In this document: in pieces, positions 1-14,100 of the stretch
How positions within the stretch are numbered: position 1 is the stretch's first letter
Layout of the letters: the number at the start of each line of letters is the position of its first letter
Source: Trichoplax adhaerens
Taxonomy: Eukaryota; Placozoa; Uniplacotomia; Trichoplacea; Trichoplacidae
Assembly (NCBI RefSeq): GCF_000150275.1
Contig: NW_002060947.1
Location: 2,035,740 to 2,099,739, forward strand
Direction: 5' to 3'
DNA length: 64,000 bases
Notes under the pieces: model-generated
Databases searched by the model: none
Seen by the model: only the letters and a program-made list of their open reading frames with translations
Told to the model about the DNA's origin: nothing
Position numbers and translations under genes: made by a program

Positions 1-1485
1 TTCTATCATTACTTAAATAGTAGTTAACATTTAGATATTTTTGGTAGTAACTACTGGGCGTTAACAGTCGTTGCAAAGTAGGGCAGTGTTTATTCTACAG
101 TACGATATCTGATGCCGTGGAATTATGACCGTAAATATATTTCTTTCAAAATGCAAATTATCCCAATAGCTTGCGTCTATCCCATTCTAGAATAAAAGAT
201 GATTTTGTCCGTTTTCAATAAAAACTATAGTAATCTTAAATTTAAGCGCCATATTTTCAATTTCATGGACTAAATTCGGCATGAATATTTAAACATTTCG
301 TGACTTTAGTTTTACACCATTGACTAATAATCCTTTATTTCTGGCTTTAAAAATTTTGAATATACAACAAGAGATCCATTTTCTTCAATATGTTGAATTA
401 TTATTGCCATTAAGTTTATTAATTATATACAATAGCAGTCTTCATTCCTTTTTGTAGTGTAACTGTTGGTCGATACATGATATTGCGTAAGTGGATCTTT
501 CTGTGTTAAAATTGATAAACGTTACATATACTTCTAGCAGTTTTTTTTAAATATTCATTAACTGTATGAAAGGCCACTTTTTTCTACGATAATTTATCAT
601 TCAAATATACGTTATAAAAAATTCGATTTACCTGTAGATACTCATAAGCTGCATCTAATTTTAGTACAAGTACATTATTATGCAAAATTATTTTCTATAA
701 TTTCTTACACAGTGAATAAAAACATTCTATTGATGTCGTTATTCCTATACTAATACTGAAATTGATAAGTAATCTATGACTTTGTATAGTATACCATATG
801 CTTTTATTTCACCTTATTTTATTAAATGACTACAATCATGCTTTATCATTGAAACTACATAACAAATTCATGGTAGGATATGCAATAGTTTGGGACAATT
901 TTAAAACTTAATTGGCATTTTATAAGCAGATTTTAAACGTCCGTGTAGAGCCTACTTTAAATCATTCCAAGCCATATAAATTACTGATTTTTCCTGCATT
1001 AATCATACTAGATAAGTTATCACTTCATGTGAATAAAAGGATGAAAACTTTCTATTTCGCAGAATTATTTATTTTCTAAAGTAATTGGAGTGACCTTCTT
1101 TCTTGTAATCTATCTATCCAACATATTAATATTATCATATGCTGTTATTTAATGAACTTTCAAGAGACTCGGCTAAACAAACAAGAAATGATCTAAACGC
1201 TATCATTGAAAGATAGAAGTTTGTGGTCAACTCCCATGTAGTAGATTAGATAATCAGTATCATTCGTGTGAGCTAATCTAATTCTCTCAATCAATCTTTC
1301 TAATCATATCTGTTATTAGTATCTCTTGTTATTTTATACGACCTTTATCGTTATACTTTTTATCGACCTTGACCTTGATATCATAAATTTATTTCAATCC
1401 TATATTACCTACACGAGGTCTTAGAATTAATTAAACATAATTCAACTAATTAAAGACAATTTTTTAAATATTATTTCATGATTAG
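1..1485. other. non-coding sequence upstream of the POU exon
   Basis: I see no open frame or exon here that I can assign. It should hold an intron, or the intron plus the 5' region, of the POU4 gene, because the coding exon that follows begins at a splice acceptor (AG at 1484-1485). The short N-terminal exon with the POU-IV box expected in this family was looked for and not found. Confidence 0.5.
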
Positions 1486-2194
1486 ACTGATGGTAATCCT
1501 TATTTAAAACGTCCTGAGCAACATGGCCCTGGACCTATCAGGACATTACAATTTGATCAATTTCGCGGGCCTGATCATTCCAAGCATGATCGACGACATA
1601 TGCCTTGCCATTTCACTACCGATCAATTTCAAGCTCAACTAGGTGCAACATTTAAAGATTCAGCTCTACATAACATGGTACATCATAGCCTCCTTGATCC
1701 TATGCGTAATGATGGCGCTTCCAATATGATTTCCATGCAAAACGACTCCCAACAATCGGATATCGAAAATGAGCGTTTGGGATTGGAATTGTTCGCTGAA
1801 AATTTCAAACAACGACGGACTAAACTGGGGGTAACACAAGCCGATGTAGGCGCTGCTTTAGGTAATTTAAAAATTGCTGGAGTCGGTTGCTTAAGTCAAT
1901 CAACTATTTGTCGCTTCGAATCGTTGACATTAAGTCATAACAATATGATGGCATTAAAACCAGTCTTGGCTGCATGGCTAGAGAAAGCAGAAGAAGTTTA
2001 TAAATCCAAGCAAATGAGCGGTAACTGCGACAATACTATTATACCTCAAAGAAGTGATAAAAAACGTAAAAGAACTTCTATCGCAGCTATGGAAAAGAGG
2101 GCATTAGAAGCTTATTTCGCCATTGAACCTCGACCATCCAGTGAAAAAATTGCCATCATTGCGGAAAAACTAGACTTACAAAAGAATGTTGTCC
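1486..2194 (+). CDS. POU4: POU class 4 (Brn-3/Unc-86) homeobox transcription factor, partial
   Basis: Nuclear DNA-binding transcription factor; in other animals this class specifies sensory neurons and other sensory cells. The exon opens after the acceptor at 1484-1485 and reads 236 codons. A histidine-rich linker leads to a complete POU-specific domain (about residues 97-168, with KQRRTKLGVTQADVG and LSQSTICRFESLTLSHNNM), a basic linker, then a homeodomain starting KKRKRTSIAA at residue 192. The TSIAA and PRPSSEKIA motifs are typical of class IV rather than the other POU classes. The frame leaves the family sequence after ...KNVVR, exactly where a GTGAGA donor occurs (2195), at homeodomain position 46/47, a common homeobox intron site. 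The third helix (WFCN) is not in this exon and I could not find it in the + strand sequence up to 18.7 kb. An ambiguous base sits at 2265. Both ends are therefore partial. Confidence 0.9.
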
Positions 2195-5100
2195 GTGAGA
2201 TGAATTTTTTTCTGGATTTATACCAGTATGAACTTTTCAGACTTTCTATCCTGTTCGTCTTAATNTAAGAATCTTCTCTAACGTAATCTATATTAAAATA
2301 ACGTGCTAGAATAATATATAATGTCAAGTACAAGGAAAAACTTTAGCTACTGCATGTATCTGTGAAAGAATAAGGGAATATTAGATTTGCTAGTTGTACA
2401 GCACTATTAATGATATCAATCAAATGCTGGGTATTGATTTGCGATAGTCCATTAGTATAATTGTATCGTAAAATAGATAATTAACGATCTAATGATATAT
2501 TAGACGACACATTCATTCTTCACTATGTTGTATTTTTTATTCTAGTTATGGTAAATACAAACATTTGTGAAGCTGGAAAAATAACTTTTAACATCTAATA
2601 AATCTTATCCGAAATTATTAAAATAAACAGTACTATGGTATTACATAAAATAAAAATAATCATTTGATTCGAACAAAATTAGGAAATATCTTTAAGCATC
2701 CGTCAGAAGATTACCCTTTCCGTTGAATATGATCCCTCCTTTACCTGAACTAGTAACATCAACTCAATCAAAATATCAATTCTCTTTAATTCAAATTAGT
2801 GCAGAGCTAACTAAATTTAATACTCGTCTGTTAGTTATCATTTATTACATCTAGTATTGCTGTTCCAAGAACATTATTTGTGGTATAGCTTATGGAATAC
2901 TGTAAATTTAGCACTTAAAGTAATAGAGGACCAAGTAGACAGTAATTTTTGCAATAATGTACAAGTATTTTATTTCAACGATTACATGAGGACCTCCATT
3001 CTCTGTTGTACATGAATATGACGAGTTTCTCCTTAAAAATATGGATCTAGTTTACAAAATATCCTAAAACAACGATAATTTACTATTTCAAGTAGCCTAA
3101 ATTCTTTTATAATAGTATGTGTTGTTACTCGTTAAACTATAGCTACTCTATCATTTCATCCCAATAAGCTTTTAGATTTTTCTAATCCAATTACTCTTTG
3201 CCTGCAGCACCAGGTTGTGATAATTTTAGCCTAAATTATTGATTTTTATAGACTTTATACAAATCTTGAAATTTTATTTCAGCTCTTGCATGTGTATTAC
3301 CAATCACGATCTCCAGTATCTTAATTTTTCAATAGTTAAGCTTGTTAATCAATTTCCGATAAATTTATTGCAGCTATTAGATTTTATAAAATTTCCAAAA
3401 CTGATTTTGAATCTCAACAAATATACTGTGCTTTAAAGCTCTGCCATCTTCATTTTTCGATACCTTTCACATAGGAATGATCACTTTTCTATGCTGATAC
3501 AATATTAAGTATTGCACTAACATTACTAGACGGTAAAATTTTATTGCTTTTTTCATTGCATTAATAGTTTCTTTACATCATGCATCTCTATGGTTAAGAA
3601 GTAATATAATTCAGCTAATCAAACATATAAAACCTGGTGACCTACATATTTGGAGTAATGATCCTGCAAGCTAATTTTATTTATTGTTTATGTTACTGTA
3701 TCGAAATCTAAATACTGATGGTATCACATAAGCTTAAATAATTAATTCGTAAAATTTGGAGATAATTTTATCCAGCTGTTTCATCATATTTATTCTCCGT
3801 TTAATAATCCCCAGAAAAAATGGAAAAACTACCATTTATTTGGGCATTAACCACTACTATTGCATTATAACGCAATAAAATTAATAGGTGTGTGAATCGC
3901 GATATACATGCGAAGGCTAACTTATCCTAAAGCTGATCGTTAATAAACTACATTTTTATCTTATCAAAAATGCATTTATTCGCCATCAAATTTTAATATG
4001 GCAACAAGGATCAGTCTAGTCGATGGCCTTTGAAAAATCCTCAGTAAAATTGTTTATGTATACTTATTAATACTCATTCCATTGTTATTCATCGTTTAAG
4101 TGCAAGAATTATTTCACTTTTATTTGGTAGAGATTCTATGCAATCGTTGCCCAATAGTAGAACACATTTTACTAAATGGCATTAAATAATTTTGCTTTTA
4201 ATTATAATTTATCCCTAGTTAGGTATGCTTACAGTGTTGAGCTTTCGTTTTTCTTAACCTTTACACTACCAGTATGTCTTGGTACAGACCACTGTCTAAG
4301 TTAATTGTCTTTAATACTTAAGCTAAGATTATCAAAAGGGTTATTTATGAGTCATTGCAACCACTTTTTTCTGTACAAATATCACCTCATAAGCTGGAAT
4401 AGACTGGCATCTCATTCAAGTGAGCAATATTTGCATGTTAAATTATAAAAAAGTTTCAATTTAATAGTTCTTAAAATCGATATTCGTCTTAAATCAGTTA
4501 CTTCTAGAATGAACGGCAGCTTTTATCCTTTTTTCGTTGATAAGATTGCTATTCGCCTTTCTAATGTGGTTATCCAAACAACAAATTAATATATTCGAAA
4601 CGAAAACTTACTCTAAGATCTATATTAACAGCGATACATCGGACATCTATTGTCGCAATGGCTACGGCTTAGTTTAATTTGAATAGGTAGAGATATTATA
4701 AAATAAAACCACATGAGAAATATTTTATATATGACATCGCTACAAATATTTATGTTAATAACGGGTATTTAAATTTACTGAGTTAAACCATGGCTAATTA
4801 ATTATACTTTATATACTATTAATTTTTAAGGTTATTCTCGTAACTTGATGGTTATATTTAATTGTTGCCCAGATATCCTAGGAGTAGATACGAAAATTGA
4901 AAAGCATGCAATGGCTCGACATTTATAGCATTGATGATTCGAGTGCTCTCATAACTGCTGTTGAGTAAACATTTAATTAAATTTATAATCCTTCTTTTGA
5001 TATCGTGCTACCATATTTTGATCCAGGTTTTTTCATTTTCTCAATCATTTCCAGTTTATTCTTAATTTTAATCCTTCCATTGAAATAAATTAGCGAAATC

Positions 5101-8100
5101 GTAAGTTCTGAGTAAATTTTACAAAACATTAGAAGATTTTTTATATAATTAATATTTAAAATCAATTTATAACCAATAATTTAAGTAATATTTGGTAGTA
5201 TGTTACTATTTTAATTTAGCTATTAAAATTCGTCGATGATTGAAACCAAATAATTTTGCTATCATTATGTAATATTATAAAGCTTGAAAATCATCCCATA
5301 ATTCCAAATATTTCCTGTTTGCATTGCTTTAAAGCACTAAGCATCAAACAAATATCGTTGCTATTGGATTAAAATTAAATGTAATTGAAATCTGGATTAC
5401 ATTTTTTATTTCTACTTATGACATTATACAAATAGGGTTGGTTATAGATGATATTTCAAATAATAATATAGGATACACTTCCTTTCTTCTGAAGACGATT
5501 CATAATTATTTTTAGATTACAATATATTGAATAGTGACACCTTAAGTCCTATAATTACTAGAGTATACGCGTATATATATACATACATAATCGGTCCATA
5601 TTATGTCTTCGCCAATTTCGTATGGTGTATTTTTAGTTGAGAAATTTCAAATTGTCTAGACAGATAAATGTTTGAATATTAAAATTCTAACAAGCTACGT
5701 GTCTGTCAGCAAATATTAATCTATCAACTGCTATAAAATATTATTCAGAGGTACTCTTTTCCCTAATATTACTCGTCTGTAATTCATAGAAAAGCTTTAT
5801 CCATAAACTATAACTTCACTTTTACTTCTTGTATTACCATCCAACACCTATTATCTTATGGTGTAGTTTTCAATTTTAATAATTAAGAATATGACTGTAG
5901 TAAATATATTGAAATTGAGTAGACTGACTATAAACAATAAAAGGTAATAACGCTTTACATTAAATTTTAATATGGTCAACATTGTCCGGGATCTGAACGT
6001 AATTTTTCAAAAATATTATATTGTATACGTACTTCACTTTATAGTATTGGCCATTGGACCTATCACACAACGAAAATAGCAATATATAAAAATAAGAAAA
6101 CTGATTACAACCTAAGAAGTATGGTAAAATTTGGGTTTTTTAAAATATTCGATATTCGATATGCCTTTTCGTAAGTTAAAAATGATCAGCAAAATCTAAC
6201 CGGATTAGATGACTAAAAACATGCTTTACAGCAGAATAGATATCCACATGATTCCCAGTAAGGTTAACTTAAGAATTGTCTTTACTTTGCACTAACGTCT
6301 TTATTTTTAAATTAAATCATTCTATACGCGAATTGGGCGATAATTAATTAGATATGTACAAAGCTTACTAGCCGGGTTATTTCTAATTGCGGCAAACGTC
6401 ACATTGTATCTTTTAACCATGAAGATTAGGCTACATTAAGATCTAATTTCAATTTTGACTATAATAGTAATTAACATATATCAAATTGTTTTCTTAGCTA
6501 TAGCTTAGCTTCAATATTATCTACATAAATTCTAATAAACGTTCCTAACTTCGTTATATTTAAGTGCATGAGGTTATATAAGATTTATTCGAATTTAGAA
6601 GCATTTAGTAATATCAACTGAGCTACAGTAGCCTTTTACTGTCCATTTTTGACAGTAAAGTTGTTGAAACTGTAGTATTAGACGTTTGATTGTATTAGGT
6701 GCATTAATAAAAAGCATAAGTACCGAAGCGGCTCTAGTTGTATAGATCTAATATGATTGTAGAATACTATCAATACTGCATTAAAATCATTTATTTAAGG
6801 ATTAGATATAACAATGTTATATAATATATAACCATCAAGTTATGATTATGATAGAATCTCATTTATTTTTAACTAATACTATTATTATTTAATGAAATTG
6901 GCAAATTCACAAATTTTACCTATATCTATAGCTTTAGTGTTGAATACTATTTCTGTACAGATGTAATACTATTTGAGCACTACCTATGCAGGCAGGAATT
7001 AGATGTAATGCAAGAGCGGATATACCATTCTATTACATCTATTTCTTATCGTTACTGTTTCATTTTTCTTATCATTTTTTTGTGGACTGAAAATGATGCT
7101 ATTGATAGCGAAAATCGCAATTTAGCGTCTATTTTGAGTAATGTTAGCAAATGTTAGCAATAGATTCACTAATTATGATAGAGCGGAGCATAAGTTGGCT
7201 GCAAAGTAAACTACTGTTTTACGTACGATTACCGGACATAAAGCCAGGCAAGGAAAAATTGTTGATGAAGATATTAAATTTGCCAGCTGTGCTAATAGAT
7301 GATTTTACGCTACCGATTGGCGATCATGTAGTCATGCTCCGTTTATTTTTTCTCCCTCCTTCATTTTGTTATTAGTTCATTTATCGGAAAAAATATTGTA
7401 TTATTTGTGCATGTGACATCGTCAACGATCAATGTCTGATAGATAAATATTGGTGAATTCTTATATCTCCACCAGTATGTTGATATGTATCAGATTAACC
7501 CACAAGATTAAAACAGAACAATAATAAAGATTAATCCATAATTGGATTGGTGATGAGCTGAAATTATTGTTGAGTCTTAATTGTTCTTCATGGATATTAC
7601 AGAAGTGCCATGTGTCTTGTCAATTTCCTACATCTTTTGTTCAATTATAACGGTATTATAATCTGTGTACCACCCACTTCGAATAGATAAAAAATATTTG
7701 ACATCATTTCTCAAATACATTTAGATTACTATTTTTCAACTAATCGGGTGTCTTAATCGTAGATCCTTTCATCAATCTGATAAATAAAGTACCAGACATT
7801 ATCATTTTCACCTGTTCGTTTAATAAATAATAAAAATTGGCCAAATACGAATTCTACAGCTACAACGGAGAGTCGAAAAGTGAAATTAATTTAAAAAATT
7901 AAGACTATTATTTCATTTTAGTATATAGAGTATTTCTAAATAGGAGAAACATTTATAACATTACTAACAGTTTAGCTAGATTGATATTTGTAAAACAAAT
8001 GAAACAATTGGAGTCCATATTCATCATATTAAGTACATATCTTAAACGATAACAACCAAAAGTGAGAACTTCAATATTGCTATATTAGAATGTACAATAT

Positions 8101-11100
8101 ACTACAATACGACTGCTATAAAAGCATAATTGTAGGTGATTTTATCTGCTCTAATTCTCCTTACTAATTCGAAAAAGTATCTGCAAGCTAAAAACTAACT
8201 ATGCGACGATACTCAATGAAATAATTTGAAAAGTAAACATAAGGTTTATGATATCTTTACCATGATATATTTCCTCTGCTCTTTCATCACTTATCAACAT
8301 TGACTTCAAACACATTAACTACATAAAAATTCGAATTATGATTGTAACGAATATGATCATCCTATTATCGAAATGATAAAGAAATCTTTTCGATATTCAT
8401 ATTACTCTTCAAATCGAAAGTAGTAGTGATCATGATGCACAGGTTACAACGATGCTAAAAGCCATTAGAATGCCATCTGCAGTAGTAAAAAGTTCAAACT
8501 ATCAACCGTCACAGTCAACTATAACATAAACACAAAATTAAAAAGGATGTAATTAATATCCGCTTCAAATCTATTTGCTAAATACTCTAGATAGAATAAA
8601 TAATCTTGTTCATAGATCGCTTTCAAGTAAAGCCAGTTAACTAGTACTGCGATTAGTATCTCCTTTATTACTCGTATAAAAAATTGATATTACTCAAATT
8701 GAAACTGATTCCCACTGACATTTTTGCTGTAATTATTGTTAATTTACTTCATGTCGATAAAAAATTTATTACCTTACTACTATCACCTACTTATTGTACT
8801 AGTAATACTGAATAATATTTCTTATTGCGATTTCTTTACAGCTAGATGTTCGAATTATTGCTTTATGGAAGCAATATTATCGATCTAAGAGACGTATTCT
8901 CTAAGTATTACATCGATATAGCAATTTCGACTTTGAAAGTTAAAGCTCTACCAAATTAGAGCTTACGTATTCTAATAACTATGTATATACAATAGTAAAA
9001 GGGCATATAAAATAAGATTAGTCTCTAATTAAGTTTATTTAATCGGCAGAATTGCTCTTCACGCTTTGAAAGCCAGCTCACGAATACATGAATGTAAGTT
9101 ATTCTTAAACGATTTAATTCCAACAATCATTAAATAATATAGCTATTTTTCATTTTCAGGTGAAGTCTAGGAAATTGCATGTAACCAAATAGAACTTAAA
9201 GTAAATCAAAAGCTTAGGTAGTGCTATGGCTGCTATCAAATTCAAGACACTTTTTGAGAGATCTAACTTTAGAGATTACAAATGCCAATTTACTAGAAGA
9301 TTATTAATTAAGTAGCCACACTTATATAGTTTTACCTTGTTCCTATGAAAAATTGATCAATTGCCATTAAAATTAATGTTATCATCAGAGTACTATTTGC
9401 TCTCATCCTTGTATATGATTAAAAATTGATCAAATTACTACAGGTTATGCAACTAATTAATCAGGCTATTCTGACATGTGTAACTTTAACGTAAAGATTA
9501 TGTAAAAGTTATCATTACATGAATTCAAGAATTACTTTTATCGTTGACAGACCTTTATTATTAGAGAGTAAAAGCATCATGTTACTGATGTTAATGCTTT
9601 CTGCGAGTTCATATTTTCAATATAAATATAACATCATAGTATGCTAGTAGAAGACTAAGCGAAGAAGTAATGTTATTTTGTCTAAGGATTAGAGAAATTA
9701 GAAGATAAAAAACAAAAATTTTGACCTAATCAAAATGGATTCAAAGAAAAATTTTAATATTATTCTTAAATCTCATTTTAAGAGTAAGTACTTTAAATGT
9801 TCAATAGCACGTATACTTGTTATATATCAATATTCATCAGTTAGACTGCTACCGTAGTGTACAACATATTTAAAATCCTGATCGGATACATACTAGGCTA
9901 ATTGGCTGTTTCAGCCCATCACAGCGTGTCTTTTTCTTAATTAACTTTTTGATATTCTTTATCTATCCCTTCTTGTAACTAACGATTTATGTTACAAGGA
10001 TCGTATAAATGCTTCTAACACAGTATCCTAGAGCCCACTTAAAAGTAATTTTGGTAGTTTGCTACAATTTTTAGTATGTATGTTCAACAAATGGAGATTC
10101 TAACTCGTATGAAAGCGTATTCACGTCTGATATTTACTCCTGGTCAGTTCAAATTCACTCTAATATTATCCTTTACACAAGTTGACTCTTTTATCCACTA
10201 CAGTAACGGCGAATGGCCTTATATTATCTTTTTAGTTATCGCTATAGCTAAAAAAAAACAGAAGAAAGTAATAGCCGCTGTTTTGTTGATTGCAATTGAA
10301 ATACCATATACGGTACAGAAGTAGTACAATTCAAAATAAGATGATCAACAATTTTCTTTCTCGATTAATTTAGGAATAGCTGTACTTTTCCCGGGCGTTG
10401 AACACGAAAATTTAGGACTGTTATTATGCTTTAGTTGAAAATTAAAGTAAAGGAAGCAATAGATATTGTGATGAAGCTAATTCTTAGGGTCCACAATAAG
10501 CTAGGCTGACTGGATTCATGAAACTAAACCGCAAGTGTATCTACTGTACATTACAACAAACAGCCAACAAGAATCCTCTATCTTCTGGATGCACTTGTTT
10601 TCAAACTCTAGCACTAGGCCGATTAAGTAGTGGTATAAATATCATTATCACGCTAATGCATGCATCTACGCTTTCATCCGTTAAGCACAGGAATTGAAAT
10701 TACTGTATCCCATCATTTTACGAGTAACTAATCATGTTCAAGCACACCAACATTGCATCTTACAGTAGGATATATTAGTATTTTCGATACTAATTAAGAA
10801 CTCAATTACAAAACTAAACTCAAGGCACTACATTAGCCATAGTTTTTCATTGTCCAGTTACACTTGAAATATAGTCTAAAGCTTGCTCTAAAATTGGTTC
10901 TCGTAGTCAATGATATTCACCTAGAATGATTTGGTGAGTGTTTTATTTTGTGCCAGACATCGATTTACGAGTAGATACTAAAATAAAAAATTTCTATTGT
11001 CGCCCTAAGCGATTATTCAGGAAACAATAGCCCTAGTTTTTGTCAATTAATTGTACTTGAAATGCAGAAAATGATGTATTTTAAAATAAGTTGCTGTAGT

Positions 11101-14100
11101 CAATAGTCTTCTTCAAGATCAATATGGCGACCGCGATGGTTTAGGTAAGAAATCGATTTGGAAGCTGAAATTCAGGAAAGTCATTATAGCTAAAATTATC
11201 GTGAAAGGAATGGCAACGGTTTTAACTTAGTCAGTAATAATTAATTATAAATTGTAGTTAAAGTACATTACATGACATTCTCCTGGACTAATCGGATTGT
11301 TTTATTTCATGCCAGGCATCTGTTTACATACTGGAATTGAGAATTATAAAAGTATAGCTAAGAAGTGCACATGGGGAATATATTAGTAGTAGTTTTTATT
11401 AACGAATTCCTAATGATTTATATCGCTATGTGATAGTATGCATTAAAATTAATCAGCGATATTCTATTAGAGTATTAATACAGTGTATAAATAGCTTTAA
11501 TTTACACTAGATATTCATCGCGGCAGATGTATAGAGATATTCCATTGCACAAAAGTTATGAGTTCACAATCTATCTGCAGCATGACGAGGGTGTAGGAAT
11601 TAAAGCAGATAATTAAGATAATACAGAAATTCCCGTACTTTCTAATACCCAAGAGAATATATTTAAAAATTTCACTTATAGAATCACAGAATGTCATGTT
11701 TAAACCACTCATTTGTCACCAATTTATTCCAATCTTGAAAATATAGCAACTGTACAGTATAGTCGATTTCTTACGATTCCGATCCACGACACTTTTTCAA
11801 AGCCGTAATATAAACGTGTAGTTAGCTATACATACATCCGCGCATAAATAATATTGTTGAAAATTGCTTTACTTACGAATTATATATCTGGTATATTATT
11901 TAAGCTGAAATCTACAGAATCCCATAATTTACGATGCGACATCGTTAATATAGTTAGATATACGTTATATTGGATAATCGTATCGTATCTAATGCCTTAA
12001 AAAAAGATAAAAACTCTCAGTGATATAGCTAAATGATCATGGTATCATATCCGGCTAAGTTATATAATTAACAACAAACGCATGATAGACAGATTATTAG
12101 AGAAGTTAGTGTTACTTAGATAGCTTAAGCAGGTGGATGAATATAGGGATATCATAATAAGTCAATTATGTATATTATATGCATTAGTAGAGTACAGCAA
12201 TGAGGAAATAAATCATGCAGTAAAAGTATCTTGACAAAGCCTCTTCGTTGGGTTACAATATCTACGATTTATTTTCGACATCAAAACTCAATCCCATAGC
12301 CTAGAATTACAATGTTTTATATAATATACCCATATTAATGGTTGATAGTCGATATGTGAAGTTACTTTAGCCCCGTCAGGCAAGATTTAAATGATTTAAG
12401 AGACCAAATAATGGCGATACACTCTATTATAACCGTCATTAATTAGTTTCATACTGCAAGCAATTGCATAAGATAGGTCTAAACTCTCTTTCAAAGCCAC
12501 AGAATTTTTATTGTTAATATTTTATCATTATGCTAAATGTAATACTTATGCGTCTTCTGTGTGCACTGGATTGTCACAAATTTGCTTTGTGATCAACTTT
12601 ACTGTCTACTAGACTACTTATTCCTTGCTCCACCTCAACTGGAGATCTGATGTGCAGTAGTACTGTATTATCTACTGTTACACAAGAATAAGACTGTTCT
12701 AAAAGACTAGAATGGTTTATTAGCAGAGTAACCGTGTGCCATTCATTATACTAAATAATAGCAAACTTTCGGACTGAGTTTTTGCTCGCCTCGCCCTTTT
12801 ATATCCTTCCAGGCAAATTACAGTGCAGATATAATGATTTTATTTTATAATTATTTCACTCTTATAAGATTTATATGATTAAATAACCGACAAAATGGAA
12901 GACAGAAATATCGCTTCAGCAAGTTGTGGTATACGAGTACTTTCTTATAACTAGCATACTCAAGGCAAGATTTATCTTTGATTTTACAAGATTCCATTTC
13001 ATTATACAATGATGACTGACGCTTCATAGATCGCTATTGCGCTTATAATTAATTTCATTAATGTTGATTAAAATAATTAATGACCATTTACTCATATAAG
13101 CAAAAATTAAATATTTGAGGTATTCAGAATGTGTGGCCGAGACAGTATACGTAGTTAAAGGGAATATGCGTTCTTATTTGAAAATGCAACTATATATTTC
13201 ATATCATTACCGATCTAAGCCTGTAAATCGTGCCGTAATAGGAATACTGATAATAAATCGAATTTCAGTTTAAAGTTCAGAAATAATTCACTATTTCTAC
13301 TACTTTACTGTAAATAAGACCAAGGTTTGAAATATGGCGTACTTAAGAGGTGATCACACAGATAATATTCCATTAGCCTGGTAACGATGATTATATATAT
13401 ATTTAAATTATTCTATTTCCAAACGAATATTATAATAAGATGTCAACACAATTACCATCTGATGATAGAATCAAGCAGAACTGAAAGAATCATAGATTAA
13501 TGTTTAACTATCCATATTATTCTATATTCTTACCTCACCGTATATTTAACTTTTACTCTCTTCATTTATTACATTATTGCCTTTTTAATCTTTCATACTC
13601 ATTATTAGTGTTGTTTCGCATTAAATTTTATTCTGTACAATAAAGAACTAGCGACTGAAGATTTTCGGATAGCCATCTTTTTAATTTTTAAATTTAGCTT
13701 ACATGAGGCAATTAGCAGTACGTATGTATAATTTCAAGCCGCGTGTAGATATTTTAATTTCAAGAAATGTACGACAACTTGACTGTGGTATTGGTATCCT
13801 TTAATGGCAATGTAATAAGAAATTCATACCTATGAATAGTTTTTCCTACAGCCTTGATATTTGTACTTTAATTAGATTAATACTCGTATTTCCAAAAATT
13901 TTGCAAAATTGCTGAACTGTGTTTACATATTATTAATCTGTTCCAGTAAAATACAAGTTAAATCTTCTCCAGCAATTTTACTTAACAGTTTATTTCTATT
14001 ACTTGATTTTTCAGAAATTTATGAGCTAATCTTAAATTGTCATCTATTATAACATAGTTCATGTATTTGAGGAAAAAATCATTCTACTTTAGTACCTTAT

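Noticed and set aside
10076-10324. 82-codon + strand frame in the desert
   Set aside because: Isolated, hydrophobic and lysine-rich from A-rich DNA, with no exon borders and no family.
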